A DNA stretch of 23,566 nucleotides from Nitrospira sp. (GCA_020697375.1 JAJFBJ010000105.1:1-23566), one strand, 5' to 3'. Shown: positions 15,556-23,342, counted from the first letter of the stretch. Translations and numbers: made by a program. The notes: generated from the letters alone by a model not told the origin.

Positions 15556-15975
15556 ATACCGTCCAATTTGAGATAGGTGAGGAGAATCTTCAGGCAGATG
15601 GCGTTGATCACGTTACGAGACAGATGTTAATGGCCCATGGCTTGCCCTTTACCAACTCAAGCTGCTAGAACTGTCACACCGATTTCGAAGAACCAAGTTT
15701 CTCCTCCCCCTTTGGAAAATCCCGTTGGGGGCACGATATTCTAACTTCTGAACATTCTTCATATCGTCCTTCCATTCTTTTTTGAAAGTCTTGTGCCGTC
15801 GGCATCTTAATTGTGCTGCGCCCGGCATCCCAGTCAGAGAGCCTGCTGGTTCTTTAAGTAGTACATCGAAAAGTAAAAAGCCATTGAGTGATAAGGACGG
15901 AAATATAAAGCCAATAGAGTCACCCTTAGAATATATACTGCATGTCAATCAGAGGGGTCTGGAAATTCGGACAGT
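15556..15975. other. gene-poor interval with the right att-like repeat
   Basis: No intact gene is seen. A plus-strand frame ending at 15982 reads PIESPLEYILHVNQRGLEI, vaguely like the segment of GyrB before QRYKGLGEM, but too short to name. It ends where the IS3 left flank begins (TGTGCTAAG near 15976). Minus-strand frames across the att-like repeat read CPQRDF, simply the tRNA end in antisense. Confidence 0.4.
15717..15734. repeat. right attachment repeat (attR-like)
   Basis: AAATCCCGTTGGGGGCAC repeats the tRNA-Glu 3' end (13456-13473) with 17 of 18 bases identical, 14 of them consecutive. No acceptor-stem partner or anticodon arm lies beside it, so it is a detached tRNA end, as left by integration. 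Confidence 0.65.
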
Positions 15976-16040
15976 GTGCTAAGTGGTAGCCTGGCTTCAC
16001 CCAAGCCCCCGGGTGGTGGCGACCTTCAAGGAGCGAAGCC

Positions 16041-16498
16041 ATGAAGAGAATACGACGGAACCATGGGGCCGCTTTCAAGGCACAGGGGGGCCTGGGCCGC
16101 ACTCAGGGGCGACAAGACACCAGCCGAATTGGCCGAGCAATTCAGCGTCCATCCCACCCAGATCGCCGACTGGAAGCAGCCATTGCTGGCGCGAGCGGCG
16201 GACGTGTTTGGCGAGACGACGGCGACGGCAGTGGCGCCAGATCTCAAGATGCTTCACGCGAAGATCGGGCAACTGGCACGGGAGAACGAGTTGGTAGAAG
16301 GCGCGCTCACCGAGGCGGGCTTGCTGAGCGCAAAGTGATGAGCGACCGGACACACCCTTGCCCGTCGTCCGGCAATGCCAGCTTCTCGGGGTGGCTCGCT
16401 CGACGGCCTACTACCTGCCGACGCCCATCTCTGCGTCGGTGCTGGCTCTGATGCGTCGGATTGACGAGCTGCATGTGCCGTATCCCTTTGCCGGCGGG
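16041..16498 (+). pseudogene. IS3-family transposase OrfA plus N-terminus of OrfB, frameshifted and truncated
   Basis: AAGGAG precedes ATG 16041: MKRIRRNHGAAFKAQ, then a one-base gain in the G run at about 16086-16091. The next frame gives ALRGDKTPAELAEQFSVHPT, QIADWKQ, LHAKIGQLARENELVEGALT and EAGLLSAK (stop at 16338). This is a standard IS3-group OrfA of about 98 residues with a helix-turn-helix and zipper. OrfB overlaps (TGATGAG), loses a base near 16352, and runs LPVVRQCQLLGVARSTAYYL then ALMRRIDELHVPYPFAGG, where it stops abruptly at about 16498. The DDE catalytic domain is missing. A left terminal repeat may start near 15976 but no partner remains. Confidence 0.85.
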
Positions 16499-16553
16499 TT
16501 CCGCTTTGGAGGAAAGTTTCGACGAAGGAGAAGAAAGTTTGTACAGGAAGGGA

Positions 16554-16928
16554 ATGCATCTGATGGAAAGACGGCATGTGAATTTATGGTGGCCAAAGAT
16601 CGGGACAGTGGTGGTGTTATTAACAGCATTGATCACTGGAGGCTGCATGCATCATCCTGGCGGAATTTCAGCTTCCACCAAACCTCTTTCGCCGGGTGGT
16701 TATACGGAATTAGGCAAAGTGCGTGGACAAGATTGCGTCTACCATCTCTTGGGATTTATTCCAGTCACAGGCGGAAATGAAACAAGAAACGCAGTTGCTG
16801 ATGCGTTGGCCAAAAAGCCGCTTGCTGATGCGTTGATCGATGTCACGGTAGATGGATATTTTCAATACTTCGTTCTTTTTTCGCGCGCCTGTACCCAGGT
16901 GTATGGAATGGCCATAGAGACTAATTGA
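16554..16928 (+). CDS. TRL-like family lipoprotein
   Basis: A 124-residue protein with a signal-anchor or lipoprotein signal (VVVLLTALITGGC, Cys31). A small domain follows with YTELGKVRGQDCVYHLLGFI, PVTGGNETRNAVADALAKKP and ADALIDVTVDGYFQYFVLFS. The pattern G..C..H.LG..P..G......A...A.....AD.L..V.VD resembles TRL-like (tRNA-associated-locus-like) lipoproteins, including the late C (RACTQVYG). ATG 16554 has AGGA five bases upstream; ATG 16563 is also possible. It starts only about 55 bases after the truncated IS3 OrfB, so its upstream region was replaced by the insertion and its expression may depend on IS DNA. Function of the family is not established. Confidence 0.7.
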   Translation: MHLMERRHVNLWWPKIGTVVVLLTALITGGCMHHPGGISASTKPLSPGGYTELGKVRGQDCVYHLLGFIPVTGGNETRNAVADALAKKPLADALIDVTVDGYFQYFVLFSRACTQVYGMAIETN

Positions 16929-17145
16929 TTAAAGTGGAGGAAGAAGTCATCAGCAGACTAATGCCGCTTGAAAAATTAAGTGCTTTCTTCCTGCGTGGCC
17001 TTGGAATGAGATAGTCCTGTCTGACATTCTGATCGGGGCGCCGGTCCCACCCATTGTGGTAAATCATCGGTGGAATAGCCAGGTTGTTCCTCTCGCGATA
17101 TGCTTTGTCATCATGGTAATCCGCGGAACAATAAAGGAGGCCTAC

Positions 17146-17502
17146 TTGAACCACCGATATAGTTTACGGAAGAGCGCTGATTTTAGAGTGACCCTCTCAT
17201 GCAATAATCGGGTTGGTGAAGGGAGAATCTGTAATCTATCCATTCCCGGGTGCCAATTAGAAACTAGTCTTTCCCTAAACGAGGGGCACTGTGTTCAATT
17301 ACGCATCCAGCTAGCAAATCAGCCCCCCATGCGAGTGAACCTTGGGATCGTGCGTTGGATCAATGGGACCAAAGCAGGAGTTGAATTCATTCGTATGTCC
17401 GAAGAGGATCAGGTCAGGTTACGGTGGTATGTCGGAAAACCAGTTGTTTCGAGACAATCGTGGAGCGAGCCTGTGATGTGGACAGGCATGGCTGGTATCT
17501 AA
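17146..17502 (+). CDS. PilZ-domain protein (probable cyclic-di-GMP binder)
   Basis: A 118-residue single-domain PilZ protein. The c-di-GMP motifs are RxxxR (Arg4 and Arg8 in RYSLR) and N/DxSxxG (Asn30-Leu-Ser-Ile-Pro-Gly35). The barrel continues with CVQLRIQL, GIVRWINGTKAGVEFIRMSE and EDQVRLRWYV. Translation should start at TTG 17146, because a perfect AAAGGAGG lies five bases before it and the RxxxR motif then falls near the N-terminus; a longer frame from 17056 has no ribosome site. Such stand-alone PilZ proteins act as second-messenger adaptors in motility, surface or gene control. No partner gene is adjacent. Confidence 0.82.
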   Translation: MNHRYSLRKSADFRVTLSCNNRVGEGRICNLSIPGCQLETSLSLNEGHCVQLRIQLANQPPMRVNLGIVRWINGTKAGVEFIRMSEEDQVRLRWYVGKPVVSRQSWSEPVMWTGMAGI

Positions 17503-18034
17503 TGAGGCGAACGTGGTTTGGCGTTGCTAGGATCCTATACGAGCTGCCACGGGGAACTTTTATACACACTGACACAAATTCCCCATCAAGTAGCATCCCT
17601 GCTGGCGCCTAGGCACGAAGACATCAACTCGCATCCAGAGGCGAAAACTGATCCAGAGGACAAGTAACGAATGTCGATTGGCGACCTTTCTGATAGGAAT
17701 CGACCAAGTTCAGTGATTAGGATGGATTTGTTTGTTTCCTTATAGTGCAACTGGATGGATCTACTCTATGTCGCGTTGAAAAGGAGGATAGGTCTGCACA
17801 TTATTACTGAGTAGTTTGTTCAATTGCCCTGTCTGCTTTTGCCTACCTTCGCGCCGACCTGTTTTCGCGGGCTAAATTATTATTGAACGCTGCTTCGGCG
17901 AACTGACGTCCAAACCAGGTATGCCTTAGAACCTCTGTAACCTCTTATGGAAGACCTGAAAGACGCGATACCGTTTTTCCTGCGGTGTGAATGAAAACTC
18001 ACACCTTTCTATCCCCGCTTTTAGTGTATATGGC
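17503..18034. other. gene-poor interval
   Basis: Between the PilZ gene and the minus-strand IS3 remnant I see no convincing frame. A hairpin, GGTGTGA (17984-17990) with TCACACC (17999-18005), is followed by TTT and could be a weak terminator. The interval probably contains decayed DNA related to the IS events on both sides. Confidence 0.4.
17984..18008 (+). terminator. weak hairpin-plus-TTT, possible terminator
   Basis: A seven-base perfect stem with an eight-base loop (ATGAAAAC) followed by three T residues. The T-run is short and no active gene lies close upstream, so this may be an IS end or chance. Confidence 0.25.
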
Positions 18035-18420
18035 CTACGTGATGCGCCTCCATTCTGTGGGTACCCGGTAAGCAACAGCCGTCCTTGCTTCCGGCTCGGC
18101 CAGGGAGTCGTCGCCCAGAGTCGAGTGACGGCGCTTCCGATTGTAGAGCACCCCCATGTACTCGAAAGATGGCCTGTGTCGCTGCTTCACGGCTCTTGTG
18201 GTGTCGATGGTACATGAGCTCGCGCTTGAGTGCCAGAAGAAGCTTTTGACACAGGCATTGTACCAACAGTTGCCTGTGCGGCTCATGCTGGCAGTGATGC
18301 TGTGTGTGGCGAGTCATTGCTGATACTTCGTGGCGGCATATCGACTGCGATCCGAGTGGTGCAGCAGCCCTTCCTTGGACGTGCGAGGGTGGATCGCCAT
18401 TGTGAGCGCTGCTGTGCGAG
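18035..18420 (-). pseudogene. IS3-family transposase OrfB, C-terminal remnant
   Basis: Minus-strand reading: ALTMAIHPR, GLLHHSDRSRYAATKYQQ, an in-frame stop (TGA), LATHSITASMSRTGNC, NACVKSFF, then one frame over ALKRELMYHRHHKSREAATQ, then back EYMGVLYNRKRRHSTLG to a stop. This is the integrase core of IS3 OrfB (DDE). The second catalytic Asp is within HHSD. The catalytic Glu normally in NACVESFF is replaced by Lys. A premature stop and two frameshifts add to the loss. It is on the opposite strand to the OrfAB fragment at 16041 and covers a different part of the gene. Confidence 0.85.
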
Positions 18421-18535
18421 GTAGAGCGTAAGGCGGGAATCGGGGGGAAGGTCATACGGGACGTTCTAACTAGCTTTATCCTACTCAAAATACAGGGGTG
18501 CGTTCGCCGCATCGGAGTATGGTAAGGTCTTTGCC
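18421..18535. promoter_or_regulatory. cydA upstream region
   Basis: Only about 115 bases separate the IS3 remnant from cydA. A weak TAAGG ribosome site lies before the ATG. No strong -10/-35 pair or FNR/ArcA-like box was recognised. The cyd promoter must lie here or within IS-derived DNA. Confidence 0.3.
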
Positions 18536-19888
18536 ATGGAGACCGCGCTGCTTTACGATCGGCTGCAATTTGCCGTTACTTCAACCTTTCATTATCTCTT
18601 TCCTCAGCTGACCATGGGTCTGGCTTTGCTGCTACTCTACCTGCGGACCAGAGATCTCATGAGCGTGAACGATCATTTTCATCACGTCGCCCGCTTTTGG
18701 ACCAGCATATTTGCCTTGAGCTTTGCCTTCGGAGTGGTTACCGGCATCCCGCTGGAGTTTCAGTTTGGTACGAATTGGGCGACGTTTTCCAACTATGCCG
18801 GAGGAATCATCGGTCAAACCCTGGCTATGGAAGGGGTGTTCGCGTTCTTCCTGGAGTCTTCCTTCCTCGGCATTTTGTTATTCGGCGAAAAGCGATTCAG
18901 CCGTCGCGTGCTATGGTTCGCGGCGTTGATGCTGTTCTTCGGTTCGTGGCTGTCCGGCTATTTCATCCTGGCCACCAATGCCTGGATGCAACATCCGGTG
19001 GCCTATGAAGTCGCTGAAGATGGCCGTTTGTTCGTGAACAGTTTAGCCGGGTTGCTTATGAATCCCTGGCTCTTCTGGCAGTTCACTCATAACATGACCG
19101 CTGCCGTGGTTACCGGGTCATTCGTGATGGCGGCACTGGGTGCATTCTATTTACTGTCGGGCCAACATGTGGCCCATGCAAAAACATATGTACGCACCGG
19201 GGTGATTGCCGGCGCTGTCGCTTCTGTTTTGATGATTGCACCCACAGGGCACGAAAGCGCGCGGCAGGTATTCGAGTATCAGCCTGTGAAGGGCGCTGCC
19301 TTCGAGGGGCTATTTCGCAGCGAGCGGGGGGCCGATATCGCGCTGATCGGCCAGCCGAACATGGAAACACTGAAGATTGACAACCCGCTCATGGTTCCAT
19401 CGGCACTAAGCTTGTTGGTCTATTATGATCTCTATGCGAATGTGAAGGGCCTCGATGCGTTTCCTCGTCAAGACTGGCCGGATAATATCCCGCTTCTCTA
19501 CTATTCGTACCACATCATGGCAGGGCTAGGGACGCTACTCCTAGCTGTAATGGGCGTCGCACTCTTGTGGCTGTGGCGTGGGGAACTTTTCACATCCAAA
19601 TGGCTGCTCTGGTTATTGATGCTTAGTCTCCCCTTCCCGTATATCGCAACCACAGCAGGATGGCTGACGGCCGAAGTGGGTCGGCAGCCCTGGCTCGTAT
19701 ATGGTCTGCTTCATACGGCTGATGGAATTTCACCATTGGTCCATTCGGGGAATGCGCTATTCACTCTACTAGGTTTCCTGGGACTTTATTTGGCACTAGG
19801 ATTGCTTTTCCTCTTTCTCATCGCCGAGATGGTGCGACATGGGCCGAAGGATTCGGTCCCCACCGGATCGTCGGCAAATGTTCCTTGA
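18536..19888 (+). CDS. cydA: cytochrome bd ubiquinol oxidase subunit I
   Basis: A 450-residue, multi-helix inner-membrane subunit of a bd-type terminal oxidase, which oxidises quinol and reduces O2 to water. Heme ligands align with E. coli CydA: His19 (FHYLFPQLT), His185 (WQFTHNMTA) and Met328 (SYHIMAGLG). The acidic pair Glu99/Glu107 lies in AMEGVFAFFLES. The Q-loop has Lys252 and Glu257 (PVKGAAFEG), and GWLTAEVGRQPW is at 375-386. The length of 450 against about 520 in E. coli indicates the short Q-loop, CIO-like class. It is followed by cydB after 12 bases. All functional residues are present. Such oxidases give high O2 affinity and, in the CIO class, often cyanide resistance (known of the class, not shown here). 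Confidence 0.95.
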   Translation: METALLYDRLQFAVTSTFHYLFPQLTMGLALLLLYLRTRDLMSVNDHFHHVARFWTSIFALSFAFGVVTGIPLEFQFGTNWATFSNYAGGIIGQTLAMEGVFAFFLESSFLGILLFGEKRFSRRVLWFAALMLFFGSWLSGYFILATNAWMQHPVAYEVAEDGRLFVNSLAGLLMNPWLFWQFTHNMTAAVVTGSFVMAALGAFYLLSGQHVAHAKTYVRTGVIAGAVASVLMIAPTGHESARQVFEYQPVKGAAFEGLFRSERGADIALIGQPNMETLKIDNPLMVPSALSLLVYYDLYANVKGLDAFPRQDWPDNIPLLYYSYHIMAGLGTLLLAVMGVALLWLWRGELFTSKWLLWLLMLSLPFPYIATTAGWLTAEVGRQPWLVYGLLHTADGISPLVHSGNALFTLLGFLGLYLALGLLFLFLIAEMVRHGPKDSVPTGSSANVP

Positions 19889-19900
19889 GGCAGTCACGCG

Positions 19901-20947
19901 ATGGAAATATTTTGGTATTGCGCCGTCACGTTGATGTTAGCGGTTTATGTCGTCCTCGATGGCTACGATTTCGGTGTCGGCATAGTTTATCCGTTCGTGG
20001 CCAGGACAGAGGAGGAGCGTCGTATGGCGCTGGCCGCTATCGGGCCCGTTTGGAACGGCAATGAGGTGTGGTTGATCGCAGGTGGGGCCGTATTGTTTCT
20101 GGCATTTCCGAAGGCCTATGCCGCGGGATTCAGTGGATTCTATCTGGCACTGACGATCGTCTTATGGCTATTGATTGGCCGTGGGCTTTCCATCGAGCTA
20201 CGATCCCACCTGGACCATCCAGTGTGGAAAACGTTTTGGGATATGGCATTTGCGGTCGCCAGTACGTCGCTGGCCATCGTTTTCGGTGCTGCGCTGGGTA
20301 ATTTGATACGTGGCGTGCCGTTAAATGCAGATGGCTACTTTTTCGTCGCGCTTTGGACCGATTTCTTACCTGGGCCAGAACCGGGGATTCTGGACTGGTT
20401 CACCGTTCTGCTGGGGATCACCAGCCTCGTACTCCTTGCAGGTCATGGGGCAAACTTCATGGCCATGAGAACGACCGGCCACCTGAAAACCAGGGCTCGG
20501 GATGTAGCACAAGTCAGCGGCTATATCGCCGTCCCGCTAGTGGTACTCGTTGTATGGTCTCTCTCTTTGGTGCAGCCGTCTTTTCAAATCAATTACGATA
20601 CCCATCCTCTGGGCTATGGCCTGCCGACTATCGGATTCTCGGCCTTAGCAGCTTGGCTCTTTTTCAGACGGCGAGACCTGGATCTGGCCGCGTTTCTCTC
20701 TTCAAGCGTGCTGATCCTTGGGCTGCTCGGCAGCACCGCATGGGGATCGTACCCCAATCTTCTCATCGCGACCACAAACCGTTCAAACAGTTTGACAGTA
20801 ACCAATGCTTCGGCCGGCACTTACGGGCTACAAGCGGCCTTCTGGTGGTTTACGACCGGACTAGCCGTCGCCATTGCTTATCAAGTCTATATTCATCTTT
20901 TGTTTCGTGGACCAGTCGATCAGGAATCAAGCCGTCCTGCGCGATAG
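19901..20947 (+). CDS. cydB: cytochrome bd ubiquinol oxidase subunit II
   Basis: A 348-residue membrane subunit beginning MEIFWYCAVTLMLAVYVVLD, then GYDFGVGIVYPF. The conserved acidic DGYDFG motif (residues 20-25) corresponds to the one near Asp29 of E. coli CydB. IGPVWNGNEVWLIAGGAVLF and FPKAYAAGFSGFYLAL are family signatures. About eight helices are evident. TTGAGG precedes the ATG, and the gene follows cydA by 12 bases, so the two form one unit. I see no small CydX-like frame after it and no cydDC in the window. Confidence 0.95.
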   Translation: MEIFWYCAVTLMLAVYVVLDGYDFGVGIVYPFVARTEEERRMALAAIGPVWNGNEVWLIAGGAVLFLAFPKAYAAGFSGFYLALTIVLWLLIGRGLSIELRSHLDHPVWKTFWDMAFAVASTSLAIVFGAALGNLIRGVPLNADGYFFVALWTDFLPGPEPGILDWFTVLLGITSLVLLAGHGANFMAMRTTGHLKTRARDVAQVSGYIAVPLVVLVVWSLSLVQPSFQINYDTHPLGYGLPTIGFSALAAWLFFRRRDLDLAAFLSSSVLILGLLGSTAWGSYPNLLIATTNRSNSLTVTNASAGTYGLQAAFWWFTTGLAVAIAYQVYIHLLFRGPVDQESSRPAR

Positions 20948-21125
20948 CCCTTGCTGTAGCAATTCCAGCCCTGCCCAAGCTGAATCAACCGTCGTCTACC
21001 TGTAAACGTTGTGCCACAATGCGCCAAGATGCTTGACCAGGGTTTCATCCAGGTCCTGAATTCTTCTCTCCAATGTACTCTATCAGCTGAGTTGATCCTG
21101 GTTTTTCTTCATTGATGGACAAAAA
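20948..21125. other. spacer between cydB and the response regulator
   Basis: 178 bases without a recognisable gene. No convincing terminator, sigma-54 -24/-12 site or cydX-like frame was found by eye. A weak GGAC lies six bases before the regulator ATG. Confidence 0.35.
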
Positions 21126-22499
21126 ATGAATACAGAACACTCAAGAATTCTAATCGTTGACGACAATGCGGAGACAGTCGCCTTTCTTCAGGACATTCTT
21201 TCTCAGGAGGGATACGAAATCTCTTACGCCTCAGACCCACAAGCAGCACGCGGTCATCTGGAGAAATCTTCCCCCGATCTTATTCTAACCGACCTGAATA
21301 TGCCGCACATGGACGGGTTAGCGTTTCTCGCTGAATTACGCGCCCAGGCGCAAGATATGCCGGTGGTGTTGATGACCGCATACGGTTCCCTCAAAACTGC
21401 CGTCGATGGCCTGAAGGCCGGCGCGTTCGATTATCTCAGCAAACCATTTATCGTCGATGAAGTGCGTCTCGTTGCTCGGCGCGCGCTCGAACAGAAACTA
21501 GCATCACGCCAGAGCCACGAGTGTCATGATCCGCGGAAGAATCGATACCCTTTTGATAACCTGGTCGGTAGCAGTCCCTCTATGGTGAACGTCTATAAGT
21601 CTATCGCCAGGGTGGCACAAACGGACAGCACGGTGCTGCTGCAAGGGGAAAGCGGTACCGGTAAGGAACTGATCGCCCGTGCGATCCATGACAGCGGGCC
21701 TCGTAGCAGCGGTCCATTCGTAACTGTCGATGGCGGAGCCCTCGCAGAGACCCTGCTTGAGTCTGAGCTCTTCGGACATGAGCGAGGCTCATTTACAGGA
21801 GCTGTGTCCTCTCGGAAGGGTCTGCTCGAAAAGGCCCATTCAGGCACCTGCTTTTTAGATGAAGTCGCTGACCTATCTCCGGCCTTGCAGGGAAAGTTGC
21901 TGCGTGTTCTCCAGGAAAAAGAGATTCGCCGCGTCGGAAGCACCGCTTCGACTGCTCTTGACGTTCGAATTATCGCCGCTTCGAAAAAACCCCTTGAACC
22001 GCTCGTGAGATCCGGCACGTTTCGAGAGGATCTTTTCTACCGTATGAATGTAGTGACGATTGACATTCCGCCTTTGCGAGACCGTATTGACGATATCCCG
22101 GTCCTCGCGCAAGTATTCGTTCATACGTATGGGCTTACAAAAATACCGCCCGTCAGGGAAATTTCATCGGAGGCCATGCGCTTGCTGCTTCAATATTGGT
22201 GGCCCGGCAATGTCCGCGAGCTGGAGCATGCTATAGAACGAGCAGTCGCTTTGAGCCCTCATTCCGTCATTTGCCCCGAGGACCTTCCGACGGCGGTCAA
22301 GAATTGCACCTTACAGGCCGGGGATCAGGCTCAAGGGTGGGTCACGCTTGAGGACTTGGAACGTGACCACATTCTGAGGGTACTGGATTCCCATGAAAGG
22401 GATCTCGGCCGCTCGGCGGTCGTGCTTGGGATTCACCGCAAAACTCTGCTTCGCAAACTGCGCCAATACGGAATGGCGTCTGACTATGGTGTCAGATAG
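21126..22499 (+). CDS. NtrC-family sigma-54-dependent response regulator
   Basis: A 457-residue transcription activator with three domains. Receiver (1-120): acidic pocket DD at 12-13, phospho-acceptor Asp56 (LTDLNMP), Thr84 and Lys106. AAA+ ATPase (about 144-375): Walker A GESGTGKE (174-181), sigma-54 loop GSFTGA (221-226, Ser in place of the usual Ala), Walker B TCFLDEV (241-247), FREDLFYRMNVV and the sensor II WPGNVRELEHAIERAV. Fis-type helix-turn-helix at the C-terminus: LGRSAVVLGIHRKTLLRKLR. It should act on sigma-54 promoters when phosphorylated. No histidine kinase lies beside it in the window, so its signal and targets are unknown; cydAB immediately upstream is only a positional candidate. 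Confidence 0.95.
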   Translation: MNTEHSRILIVDDNAETVAFLQDILSQEGYEISYASDPQAARGHLEKSSPDLILTDLNMPHMDGLAFLAELRAQAQDMPVVLMTAYGSLKTAVDGLKAGAFDYLSKPFIVDEVRLVARRALEQKLASRQSHECHDPRKNRYPFDNLVGSSPSMVNVYKSIARVAQTDSTVLLQGESGTGKELIARAIHDSGPRSSGPFVTVDGGALAETLLESELFGHERGSFTGAVSSRKGLLEKAHSGTCFLDEVADLSPALQGKLLRVLQEKEIRRVGSTASTALDVRIIAASKKPLEPLVRSGTFREDLFYRMNVVTIDIPPLRDRIDDIPVLAQVFVHTYGLTKIPPVREISSEAMRLLLQYWWPGNVRELEHAIERAVALSPHSVICPEDLPTAVKNCTLQAGDQAQGWVTLEDLERDHILRVLDSHERDLGRSAVVLGIHRKTLLRKLRQYGMASDYGVR

Positions 22500-22526
22500 C
22501 CAGCGCCAGCGGTCGCGTCATTGCGA

Positions 22527-23342
22527 TCACCTCGCCGGCGGCGGAATCGCCACATCGATGACCTTTTCATCATTGTCGATCAGAAGAATGACGGCATCGC
22601 CTTTCTGTAGACCAGCGATTTTTTGCTGCATGAGTTCTCGTACTTCGTAGGGCTGGTTTGACCCCTTGTCGGTTCGTATGGTGATGCGATTCGATGTCAG
22701 TGTCTCGGTGACCCTGCCGCCGACGCGCTTGTGCGCGCCTTTGATGGGGGATTTTCGCTCTGTATGTTTATCTGCATCTTTAGCTTCCTCGCGGGCTGCA
22801 AATGTGTTACCGACTTTCGTGGGGTTTGCAAATGTCGCATCGGCAACTTGGTTGGTCTCGTCGAGTAAAAAAATAGCAGCTGTTCCGACCGGAATCGCTG
22901 CGACTTTGCTGCGGGCTTGCGAGCGAATGAAAAATGACTGATCTTTCCCTCCAGACATGATCACTACTCTATCCTGTCCAATGGGTAAGTTCTGATCAAT
23001 CTGACCGCGAATGATCGTGTGATTGCTGGGGGCTGCATCGAGCGGGTGAAAATCTACGAGAAGGTTTTCTCCATTGACGACGATAATTAGATCGTGTCCC
23101 TCTTTGATAGGCGGAAAGCCCTTCTCTTTAGCCTGTTTGAGAGGAAGGAAACGGGGATGGACTTCTCCAATGTTCACTTTTATTTGGTCAGAAGTCACGG
23201 CGTCCACTTTGCCCAACACGGAACGATTTCCTTTCAGCAGCTGATCCGCTTCATCCATGCGTTGTGTGCCGGTACCCGACGCACCGGCACCAGCCGCTTC
23301 AGCCAGAAGGATCTCAGGCGCATGAGAAAACGCTCCTACCAT
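22527..23342 (-). CDS. unrecognised, probably exported protein with three repeated modules
   Basis: A 271-residue frame with no family I recognise. Three segments share a layout: 42-99, 110-171 and 206-267. Each begins G-x-V/I, has an I/V-x-V/I strand (IKVNIG, VVIMSG, ITIRTD), then (R)xxAxxKxx and a G-x-x-x-I-x-x-x-x strand (GHDLIIVVN, GTAAIFLLD, GDAVILLID), and closes with x-V/L-x-D (LLVDFHP, QVADATF, KVIDVAIP). This suggests small beta-barrel (SH3/OB-like) units. The region before residue 30 (LLAEAAGAG) looks like the tail of a signal peptide. ATG 23342 has no ribosome site, and no full signal is found in any frame upstream, so the N-terminus may be truncated. It converges with the response regulator, 27 bases apart. 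Confidence 0.65.
   Translation of the reverse strand: MVGAFSHAPEILLAEAAGAGASGTGTQRMDEADQLLKGNRSVLGKVDAVTSDQIKVNIGEVHPRFLPLKQAKEKGFPPIKEGHDLIIVVNGENLLVDFHPLDAAPSNHTIIRGQIDQNLPIGQDRVVIMSGGKDQSFFIRSQARSKVAAIPVGTAAIFLLDETNQVADATFANPTKVGNTFAAREEAKDADKHTERKSPIKGAHKRVGGRVTETLTSNRITIRTDKGSNQPYEVRELMQQKIAGLQKGDAVILLIDNDEKVIDVAIPPPAR

Larger units (their letters stand above)
13456..15734. mobile_element. scar of a tRNA-Glu-targeted integrative element
   Basis: About 2.26 kb is bracketed by direct copies of the tRNA-Glu 3' end. Inside are a serine recombinase pseudogene adjacent to the tRNA and pointing into it, a disrupted lipoprotein gene and a decayed IS3 OrfA. The DNA between 14100 and 15250 is visibly more A+T rich than the RND or cyd genes. 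No intact gene remains inside, so this is a dead remnant and probably much shortened. The right boundary rests on an 18-base imperfect repeat. Confidence 0.6.

Noticed and set aside
16086..16352. Programmed ribosomal frameshifting in the IS3 at 16041
   Set aside because: IS3 elements use a -1 slip at the OrfA/OrfB overlap, but the shift inside OrfA at the G-run is not at that place and OrfB is truncated, so the copy is dead.
17987..18217. Plus-strand 76-residue frame MNENSHLSIPAF
   Set aside because: It is antisense to the clear IS3 OrfB remnant and shows no independent motif.
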